DNA from: Mycobacterium sp. MYCO198283
GTDB lineage: Bacteria; Actinomycetota; Actinomycetes; Mycobacteriales; Mycobacteriaceae
Reading direction: 5' to 3'
Assembly (NCBI RefSeq): GCF_021213805.1
Contig: NZ_JAJQJI010000001.1
Location: 565,944-629,943 of the forward strand
Length of the DNA: 64,000 nt
Position numbers and translations under genes: made by a program
Notes under the pieces: generated by a model
Database searches by the model: none
What the model saw: only the letters and a program-made list of their open reading frames with translations
What the model was told of the DNA's origin: nothing
Shown: in pieces, positions 57,418 through 64,000 of the stretch
How positions within the stretch are numbered: the stretch's first letter is position 1
Layout of the letters: each line of letters starts with the position of its first letter

Positions 57418-59028
57418 GTGGTGCACCGCGTGAGCAATCCCCGATCGCGGACGACGACCGCCGGCGCCGACGACGCGCCACCGGTCACCCCGTCCGACCA
57501 CGACTACCCCGACCACCTCGACGCCCGGCTGCTGCGGATCGCCGGCGTCTGCGTGCTGGCATCGGTGATGGCGATCCTCGACGCGACGGTGGTGAGCGTC
57601 GCCCAGGGCGAGTTCCAGCGCATCTTCGCCAGCACGCAGGCCGTCGTCGCCTGGACCATGACCGGCTACACGCTGGCCCTGGCGACGGTCATCCCGCTGA
57701 CGGGCTGGGCCGCGGACCGGTTCGGCACCAAACGGCTGTTCATCGCGTCGGTGGCGTTCTTCACCCTCGGCTCGCTGCTGTGCGCGCTGGCGCCCAACAT
57801 CACGCTGCTCGTCGCGTTCCGGGTGGTGCAGGGCCTCGGCGGCGGCATGCTGATGCCGCTCACCTTCACCATCCTGACCCGGGAGGCCGGCCCGCAGCGA
57901 CTGGGCCGGTTGATGGCGGTGCTCGGCATCCCGATGTTGCTTGGACCGATCAGCGGGCCGATCCTGGGCGGCTGGCTGATCGACGCGTTCTCCTGGGAGT
58001 GGATCTTCCTGATCAACCTGCCGATCGGCGTGCTCGCGCTCGTGCTCGCGGCGGTGGTGTTCCCGCGCGACCGGCCGACGCCGTCGGAGAGCTTCGACTT
58101 CATCGGGATGCTGCTGCTCTCCCCGGGGCTGGCCAGCTTCCTCTACGGCGTGTCGTCGATCCCCGAGCACGGCACCGCGGCCGATCCGGAGGTGTGGGCG
58201 CCCGCGACGCTCGGGGTGGCGCTCATCGTCGCGTTCGTCTTCCACGCGCTGCTGCGCGCCGAGCACCCGCTGATCGATCTCCGGTTGTTCGCCAACCGGG
58301 GACTCACCGTCGCCAACGCGACGATGTTCCTGTTCGCGATCGCGTTCTTCGGCTCTGCCCTGCTGTTCCCGCTGTACTTCCAGCAGATCCTCGGCCAGGA
58401 CACCTTCCAGTCCGGCCTGCACCTGATCCCACAGGGCCTCGGCGCCGTGCTCACGATGCCGATCGCGGGCCAGCTGATGGACCGCCGCGGGCCCGCCCGC
58501 ATCGTGTTGGTCGGCATCACGCTCATCACGGCGGGCATGGCGATCTTCGCCTGGGGCGTCTACCACTCCTACGCCTACAACCCGGTGCTGCTCGTCGGGT
58601 TGCTGGTGATGGGGATGGGCATGGGCGCCACGATGATGCCGGTGTCGGGTGCGGCGGTCCAGACGCTCACCCCGCAGCAGGTGGCGCGCGGGTCGACGCT
58701 GATCAACGTCAACCAGCAGGTCGCCGGCTCCGTCGGGACGGCCCTGATGTCGGTGATCTTCACCAACCAGGTCAACGACAGCCCCGCCGTCGCCGAGGCG
58801 GGCCGGCTGGCCGGTGCGCTGCAGGCGGCCGAGCAGGGTCGGCCGGTGCCGTTGCCGCCGCCGGACGTGATCGCCGAGGTGTTGGCCGCCGGCCGCGACG
58901 AGCTGTCCCGGGCGTTCTTCGTGGTGTTCGCGGTGGCGGTCGGCTTTATCGCCGCGACGATCGTCCCGGCGTTGTTCCTGCCCAACCGGGCGCCGGCCAA
59001 GACCGCGCCGCCGGTGCTGCTGCCTTAG
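57418..59028 (+). CDS. emrB: EmrB/QacA-type drug exporter (DHA2, MFS)
   Basis: A 536-residue 14-helix major facilitator, homologue of Rv0783c. Motif A is GWAADRFGTKRLF; motif B and C regions are LVAFRVVQGLGGGM and GPISGPILGGWL. It likely pumps hydrophobic drugs with proton antiport. TAGGCT at 57405-57410 lies 7 bases before GTG 57418, so leaderless start. Its stop overlaps that of the convergent TetR gene by three bases; that TetR is a candidate regulator. Confidence 0.93.
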   Translation: MVHRVSNPRSRTTTAGADDAPPVTPSDHDYPDHLDARLLRIAGVCVLASVMAILDATVVSVAQGEFQRIFASTQAVVAWTMTGYTLALATVIPLTGWAADRFGTKRLFIASVAFFTLGSLLCALAPNITLLVAFRVVQGLGGGMLMPLTFTILTREAGPQRLGRLMAVLGIPMLLGPISGPILGGWLIDAFSWEWIFLINLPIGVLALVLAAVVFPRDRPTPSESFDFIGMLLLSPGLASFLYGVSSIPEHGTAADPEVWAPATLGVALIVAFVFHALLRAEHPLIDLRLFANRGLTVANATMFLFAIAFFGSALLFPLYFQQILGQDTFQSGLHLIPQGLGAVLTMPIAGQLMDRRGPARIVLVGITLITAGMAIFAWGVYHSYAYNPVLLVGLLVMGMGMGATMMPVSGAAVQTLTPQQVARGSTLINVNQQVAGSVGTALMSVIFTNQVNDSPAVAEAGRLAGALQAAEQGRPVPLPPPDVIAEVLAAGRDELSRAFFVVFAVAVGFIAATIVPALFLPNRAPAKTAPPVLLP

Positions 59029-59588
59029 CCGCCGAACAGCATGCGGGCGATCCGCTCCGCGGTGTCCCGGGGGCTCGCCCCGGTGAAGGCCTGCGGCGCG
59101 GCGCCGTTGTTCCACAGCATCGCGAACCCGTGCACCAGCGACCACGCCGCCAGTTCGGCGCCGGCCGGATCGTCGACGGCGCGCGGATCGGTCAGCGTCG
59201 CGACGCCGCGGGAGAGCTGCTCACCGGCCGCCGCCTGGGCGCTGCGCAGCTCCGGATCGCCGACGTCGACGAGCGTCCGGTCGAACATCACGGCGTAGTG
59301 GCCGCGGTGCGTCGTCGCGAAGGTGACGTAGGCCGTCGCCTGGTTCTCGAAGGGCGCCGGCGCGGCGGCCAGCGCGTCGGCGAGCTTGCGGAAGCCTTCG
59401 GCGGCCAACGCGGTGAACAGCCCGCGCCGGTCGGAGAAGTGGTGCGCCGGGGCGGCGTGGGAGACACCGGCCTGGCGCGCGAGTTCCCGCAGCGACACCG
59501 CGTCCGCGCCGCGCTCGGCGATGGTCTTCGCCGCCTCGCCCAGCAGGACGGCACGCAGGTCGCCGTGGTGGTAGCGGCGGCGGGTCAC
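59025..59588 (-). CDS. TetR-family regulator, 187 aa
   Basis: A 187-residue repressor. The helix-turn-helix reads SLRELARQAGVSHAAPAHHF at about 31-50, of the subgroup with the HHGDLRAVLL start and the TetR_C_33/WHG-like C-terminal domain (HYAVMF). It faces emrB tail to tail. The ligand and target are unknown; emrB and ptrB are near candidates. Confidence 0.9.
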   Translation of the reverse strand: MTRRRYHHGDLRAVLLGEAAKTIAERGADAVSLRELARQAGVSHAAPAHHFSDRRGLFTALAAEGFRKLADALAAAPAPFENQATAYVTFATTHRGHYAVMFDRTLVDVGDPELRSAQAAAGEQLSRGVATLTDPRAVDDPAGAELAAWSLVHGFAMLWNNGAAPQAFTGASPRDTAERIARMLFGG

Positions 59589-59613
59589 CCGGCGAATCCT
59601 ATCTTGGCAGCGC

Positions 59614-61731
59614 CTAGTTGGTGGGGTGCCCGTCGGCTCCCGCGGTGTCGAGCAGCCAGGCGTACTGGAACGCGGTCTCGCGCCACCGCTCGTAGCGCCC
59701 GCTGATCCCGCCGTGCCCGGCGCTCATCTGCGTCTTCAGCAGCACCGGGCGGTCGTCGGTCTTCGTATGACGCAGCGCCGCCACCCACTTGGCGGGTTCA
59801 ACGTAGTAGACGCGGGTGTCGTTGAGCGACGTCATCGCCAGGATCGCCGGATAGTCCTTGGCGTCGACGTTCTCGTACGGCGAGTAGCTCTTCATGTACC
59901 GATACACCGCCTCGTCGGCCAGCGGGTTGCCCCACTCGTCCCACTCGGTGACGGTCAGCGGCAGCGACGGGTCGAGGATGGTGGTCAGCGGGTCGACGAA
60001 GGGCACCTGCGCGAGGATGCCGGCGAACAGCTCGGGCGCCAGGTTCGCAACGGCGCCCACCAGCAGCCCGCCGGCGCTGCCACCCATCGCCACGAGCTGG
60101 GCGGGCCGGGTGACTCCGGTGTCCACGAGGTGCCGCCCGACGGCCACGAAGTCGGTGAAGCTGTTCCGCTTCTTGAGGAGCTTGCCGTCTTCGTACCACA
60201 GCCGCCCCAGCTCGCCGCCACCGCGCACGTGCGCCACCGCGAACACCATGCCGCGGTCCAGCAGCGACAGCCGGGCGATCGAGAACCGCGGATCCTCGCA
60301 CATCTCGTAGGCGCCGTAGCCGTACAGCAGCGTCGGCGCCGGCAACTGGGCGTCGGCGCGGTGGATGAGCGAGATCGGCACGCGCGCACCGTCGTCGGCG
60401 ATCGCCCAGTCACGGCGTTCCACGTAATCCTCGCGGCGGTAATCCCCCAGCACCGGCTGTTCGCGCAGCAGTCGCCGCTCGCCGGTGACGGGGTCGATGT
60501 CGTAGATGCGCACCGGCGTCACGAACGACGTCGCGCCCACCCGCAGCACCGGCGCGTCCCAGTTCGGGTTGGCACCCAGCCCCGCCGACGTGAGCTCCGA
60601 GTCGAACGCGATCTCCTGCGGCTCGCCGTAGCCGTCGCCGGTGATCGGCCACAGCTGGATGCGGGGCAGCGCCTCGCGGCGGTAGCTGACCACCAGCTGG
60701 CCGGCGAACGCGTCGACGCCGTCGAGCCGCACGTCGTCGCGGTGCGCGATCAGCGTGCGTTGCGCGGCCGGATCCGCCACCGGCGCCTCAGTGAGCGTGA
60801 AGTTCACCGCGCCGTCGTTGTGCAGGATCAGGAAGACGTCCTCCCCGCCGGTTGCCGTTGGTTTGACGGCGTGTTCCACCGAGTACTCGACGCCGTCGCG
60901 GCGCGGCAGCACCAAGCGCAACTCGGCCGCCGGATCGGCGGCGTCGGCGACGAACACCTCGGACGTGATCGCCGAGCCCGCCGCGATCACGATGTAGGCG
61001 TCGCTGCGGGTGCGCCCGACGCCGAGCCAAAACCGTTCGTCGGCCTCGTGATACACCTGCTCGTCCGGCCCCTGCTCCCCGAGCCGGTGCCGCCACACGG
61101 TGTCGGGCCGCCACGCCTCGTCGACGGTGGTGTAGTACAGCGTGCGGTTGTCGGCGGCCCAGGTTGCGCCCGCGCCGATACCGCTGATCTCGTCGGCGTA
61201 GCGCTCACCGGTGCGCAGGTCGACGAACCGCAACGTGTACCGCTCGTCGCCGCGGGTGTCCACCGAATAGGCCAGCGTGTGGCCGTCCAGGCTCACCGTC
61301 GCCGCGCCGAGCGAGAAGAATTCGTGCCCGTGCGCTTCGACGTTCTCGTCGAGCAGCACCTGCTCGCCCGGGATCTCGGTCTGCTCGTCGAGCGTCGGCG
61401 GCCGCCAGTCGGCGGCATCGGCCACCGGGCACCGGCAGTGCACGCCGTACTGTTTGCCCTCGAAGCTGCGCGCGTAGTACCACCACTCCCCGCGGCGGGT
61501 GGGCACCGACAGGTCGGTCTCCTTGGTGCGCGCCTTGATCTCGTCGAAGATGTGCTGCTGCAACGGCAACAGGTGCTCGGTCAGCTCGTCGGCGTAGGCG
61601 TTCTCCGCCTCCAGGTGAGCGATCACCGCCGGGTCGGCCTTGTCGCGCAACCACTCGTAGGGGTCGACGAACACGTCGCCGTGGTGGACGCGGCGGTGCT
61701 CGACGCGCCGCGCCACCGGTGGGGTGCTCAC
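59614..61731 (-). CDS. ptrB: Oligopeptidase B
   Basis: A 705-residue serine oligopeptidase of family S9A, cutting after basic residues in short peptides. Residues 1-410 form the beta-propeller lid, the rest the hydrolase domain. Catalytic Ser in [11 protein letters not shown], Asp in SLNDTRVYY, His in SAGHGG. In M. tuberculosis the gene is split into ptrBa and ptrBb (Rv0781, Rv0782); here it is whole. GTG 61731 overlaps the purC stop. Confidence 0.95.
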   Translation of the reverse strand: MSTPPVARRVEHRRVHHGDVFVDPYEWLRDKADPAVIAHLEAENAYADELTEHLLPLQQHIFDEIKARTKETDLSVPTRRGEWWYYARSFEGKQYGVHCRCPVADAADWRPPTLDEQTEIPGEQVLLDENVEAHGHEFFSLGAATVSLDGHTLAYSVDTRGDERYTLRFVDLRTGERYADEISGIGAGATWAADNRTLYYTTVDEAWRPDTVWRHRLGEQGPDEQVYHEADERFWLGVGRTRSDAYIVIAAGSAITSEVFVADAADPAAELRLVLPRRDGVEYSVEHAVKPTATGGEDVFLILHNDGAVNFTLTEAPVADPAAQRTLIAHRDDVRLDGVDAFAGQLVVSYRREALPRIQLWPITGDGYGEPQEIAFDSELTSAGLGANPNWDAPVLRVGATSFVTPVRIYDIDPVTGERRLLREQPVLGDYRREDYVERRDWAIADDGARVPISLIHRADAQLPAPTLLYGYGAYEMCEDPRFSIARLSLLDRGMVFAVAHVRGGGELGRLWYEDGKLLKKRNSFTDFVAVGRHLVDTGVTRPAQLVAMGGSAGGLLVGAVANLAPELFAGILAQVPFVDPLTTILDPSLPLTVTEWDEWGNPLADEAVYRYMKSYSPYENVDAKDYPAILAMTSLNDTRVYYVEPAKWVAALRHTKTDDRPVLLKTQMSAGHGGISGRYERWRETAFQYAWLLDTAGADGHPTN

Positions 61732-62621
61732 TGCGTCGGTCCGATCCAGTCGGCGAACGCCCGGCCCGAGATGCGTTCGTAGGCATCGACATACCGCTGC
61801 CGGGTGGCCGCGACGATGTCCTCGGGCAACGGCGGCGGCGGGCTGTCACCGGCGCGGTCCCAGCCGGACTCCGGGCCGGTCAGCCAATTGCGCACGAACT
61901 GCTTGTCGAAGCTGTGCTGCACCACGCCCTCGCGGTAGTCTTCGGCCGGCCAATAGCGCGACGAGTCGGGCGTCAGCACCTCGTCGGCGAGCACCAGCGC
62001 GCCGTCGGCGTCGACACCGAACTCGAACTTGGTGTCCGCCAGGATCAGTCCCCGCTGCAAGGCATGCTCGGCGGCCTCGCCGTAGAGGCGCAGCGTGGCG
62101 TCCCGCAGCGCCGCGGCGCGCTCGGCGCCCACCAGCGCCACCGTGTCGGCGAACGAGATGTTCTCGTCGTGGCCGCCGAGCTCGGCCTTCGTCGCCGGCG
62201 TGTAGAGCGGTTCGGCGAAGCGGCTGGCCTCCACCAAGCCGCTCGGCAGCGCGATGCCGCACACCGCGCCGGTGCGCTGGTAGTCGAGCAGCCCGGAGCC
62301 GGTGAGGTAGCCGCGCGCCACGCACTCGACCGGCTGCATGTCCAGCCGCCGCACCACCAGCGCGCGGCCCAGCACCTCGGCCGGGATGCGCGGGTCGTCG
62401 GGCGGGCCGGCGAGGTGGTGCGGCGCGTCGAGGTGGTCGAACCAGAACACGCTCATCGCGGTGAGCACGCGGCCCTTGTCCGGAATCGGCGTCGGGAGCA
62501 CGTGGTCGAACGCCGAGATGCGGTCGCTGGCGACGAAGAGCAGATGACCGTCGTCCACGCGGTAGATGTCGCGGACCTTGCCGCTGCCCACATGGTCGTA
62601 GTCGCTCAGAGCCGGTCGCAC
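61728..62621 (-). CDS. purC: SAICAR synthetase
   Basis: A 297-residue PurC joining CAIR with aspartate in purine synthesis. Signatures: [48 protein letters not shown] 62621. The next gene on the strand, ptrB, overlaps by 4 bases. Rv0780 equivalent; purB lies further right on the same strand beyond a rightward gene. Confidence 0.96.
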   Translation of the reverse strand: MRPALSDYDHVGSGKVRDIYRVDDGHLLFVASDRISAFDHVLPTPIPDKGRVLTAMSVFWFDHLDAPHHLAGPPDDPRIPAEVLGRALVVRRLDMQPVECVARGYLTGSGLLDYQRTGAVCGIALPSGLVEASRFAEPLYTPATKAELGGHDENISFADTVALVGAERAAALRDATLRLYGEAAEHALQRGLILADTKFEFGVDADGALVLADEVLTPDSSRYWPAEDYREGVVQHSFDKQFVRNWLTGPESGWDRAGDSPPPPLPEDIVAATRQRYVDAYERISGRAFADWIGPTQ

Positions 62622-62673
62622 CGACTCAGCCTATCGGCGCACCGGGCGCGGTCATTGTGCTGGGATCGGGCCC

Positions 62674-63315
62674 ATGACGCCCGGTCCTGCTGTCCCGTCG
62701 CGCCGGCTCGCCCGCCTGCTGCGCTACGCCGCGTCACCCCGGCGGCTGCTGCTGCAGCTGATCAGCGACGCCGTCGTGGTCGTGTGGACGTTCGGCTGGC
62801 TCACGATCGGCATGGCCGTGCACGCCGCCGTGTCGGCCATCGCCGAGGTCGGCCGGCAGGTGGAGAGCGGTGCCGACGGCATCGGCGGCAATCTCGACTC
62901 GGCGGGCGAACGGGCGAACGGCGTGCCGTGGATCGGCGACGACCTGAGCAAACCGCTCGAGGCCGCGGGGCGGGCCGCCCGCGACCTCGCCGACGCGGGC
63001 CATCAACTCGACACCACCGCGAGCTGGCTGGCGGTGGTGCTGGCGATCGCAGTGGCGGCGCCGCCGATCCTGGGCGTTGCGGTGCCGTGGCTGTACCTGC
63101 GGCTGCGGTTCTTCCGGCGCAAGCGCACGGTGATCGACCTGGCGGCGACGCCCGCCGGCCGGCAGCTGCTGGCGCTGCGCGCGCTGGCGAACCGGCCGCT
63201 GCGCACGCTGACCCGCATCGACCCCGACCCCGTCAGCGCCTGGCGCCGCGACGACCCCGCGATCGTCGGGGGCCTCGCGGCGCTGGAGCTACGCAGCGCC
63301 GGCCTGCGCCGCTGA
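62674..63315 (+). CDS. Membrane protein of Rv0779c type, 213 aa
   Basis: A 213-residue protein with two membrane segments (DAVVVVWTFGWLTIGMAVHAA at about 30-50 and LAVVLAIAVAAPPILGVAVP at about 118-140) separated by a helical, probably external region, and a basic C-terminal part (RFFRRKRTV). Function unknown; conserved at this place in mycobacteria. Divergent from purC and converging with purB, one base apart. Confidence 0.82.
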   Translation: MTPGPAVPSRRLARLLRYAASPRRLLLQLISDAVVVVWTFGWLTIGMAVHAAVSAIAEVGRQVESGADGIGGNLDSAGERANGVPWIGDDLSKPLEAAGRAARDLADAGHQLDTTASWLAVVLAIAVAAPPILGVAVPWLYLRLRFFRRKRTVIDLAATPAGRQLLALRALANRPLRTLTRIDPDPVSAWRRDDPAIVGGLAALELRSAGLRR

Positions 63316-63316
63316 C

Positions 63317-64000
63317 TCAGAGGATGGCGCCCGGCTGGTAACGCGCGGCGTCGGGATGGCGGGCGACGAGCTGCTCGACGGCGGCGACCACGGCGTCGAC
63401 CTGATCGCCCGCCGCGCCGGTGAACGCCGCCTTGTCCGCGAGCGCGGCGTCGAGCGCGGCCCGGTCCAGCGGCAGCCGGTCGTCGGCGGCGAGCCGGTCC
63501 AGCAGGTCGGGCTCTGCACCGCGCTCCCGCATGGCCAGCGCCACCGCGACCGCGTGCTCCTTGATCACCTCGTGCGCGGTCTCGCGGCCCACCCCGGCGC
63601 GCACGGCGGCGATGAGTATCCGCGTGGTGGCAAGGAACGGCAGGTACCGGTCGAGCTCGCGGGCGATCACCGCGGGGTAGGCGCCGAATTCGGCCAACAC
63701 GGTCAGGAACGTCTCGAGCTGCCCGTCGATCGCGAAGAACGCGTCGGGCAGCGCCACCCGGCGCACCACCGAGCAGAACACGTCGCCTTCGTTCCACTGT
63801 GCGCCGGCCAGCTCGGCGGCCATCGAGGCGTAGCCGCGCAGCACCACCTGCAGGCCGTTGACCCGCTCGCAGGATCGGGTGTTCATCTTGTGCGGCATCG
63901 CCGAGGAACCGACCTGCCCGGGCGCGAACCCCTCGGTCACCAGCTCGTGGCCGGCCATCAGCCGGATGGTGTGCGCAAGCGACGACGGGCCCGCCCCCAG
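63317..64000 (-). CDS. purB: Adenylosuccinate lyase, 3' part
   Basis: The frame stays open to the right edge, so the start lies outside; the last 227 residues are visible. The fumarase/aspartase signature GSSAMPHKMN is present, with the C-terminal helical domain after it. PurB acts twice in purine synthesis: on SAICAR and on adenylosuccinate, releasing fumarate. Rv0777 equivalent. Confidence 0.93.
   Translation of the reverse strand: MGAGPSSLAHTIRLMAGHELVTEGFAPGQVGSSAMPHKMNTRSCERVNGLQVVLRGYASMAAELAGAQWNEGDVFCSVVRRVALPDAFFAIDGQLETFLTVLAEFGAYPAVIARELDRYLPFLATTRILIAAVRAGVGRETAHEVIKEHAVAVALAMRERGAEPDLLDRLAADDRLPLDRAALDAALADKAAFTGAAGDQVDAVVAAVEQLVARHPDAARYQPGAIL

Overview
The window is high-GC actinobacterial DNA from a mycobacterium, most likely a fast-growing Mycolicibacterium close to M. 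smegmatis. The evidence is gene content and order. desA1, dus, an LCP gene, phoU, mshD, glnR, lmeA, thiX, cysA2, sseC and the purine genes follow the M. tuberculosis Rv0777-Rv0826 order in reverse. pstSCAB sits between phoU and mshD, as I recall for M. smegmatis. Mycothiol synthesis, lipomannan elongation and mycolate desaturation genes are mycobacterial hallmarks.

Region 1 (1-17,548) is the right-hand part of an integrated temperate siphovirus; its left end lies outside the window. It reads: minor tail and fibre genes (to 8,432), a chain of very small coupled genes (8,443-9,015), a leftward two-gene HTH operon with paired palindromic operators (9,016-9,455), the lysis genes lysA and lysB followed by four membrane proteins (9,802-14,471), two small late genes, and a leftward block of three tiny genes, a DUF2510/DUF4352 membrane protein and a tyrosine integrase. 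It ends in attR, the 3' half of a tRNA-Arg(UCU) gene at about 17,504-17,548.

Region 2 (17,600-31,720) is host DNA: a methyltransferase overlapping a methylenetetrahydrofolate reductase-like gene, a Ser/Thr kinase, an MpaB-type oxygenase divergent from a TetR regulator, desA1-dus, an LCP ligase, phoU, and the convergent pstSCAB operon. PHO-box-like direct repeats precede both phoU and pstS, tying the two units to phosphate control.

Region 3 (31,720-39,990) holds glnR-mshD (leftward) and lmeA-thiX (rightward), then a sulfur operon (DUF4395, cysA2, sseC) headed by a polycysteine leader peptide, a leaderless 32-residue membrane protein coupled to nitrobindin, a 4-amino-4-deoxychorismate lyase, a YgfZ-type protein and a DUF3073 protein with a structured 5' UTR.

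Region 4 (40,000-64,000) is rich in purine synthesis genes: purM, purF, a tightly coupled purS-purQ-methyltransferase-pepC-purL-hydrolase-CAAX protease operon, purC (overlapping an intact ptrB) and the 3' part of purB. Between them lie an SDR/DUF2867 gene, an array of inverted 20-bp repeats, a steroid-dehydrogenase-like flavoprotein, a glutathione peroxidase and an EmrB exporter beside a TetR gene. Many genes in the window seem to start as leaderless mRNAs, with a TANNNT element about 6-7 nt before the start codon.
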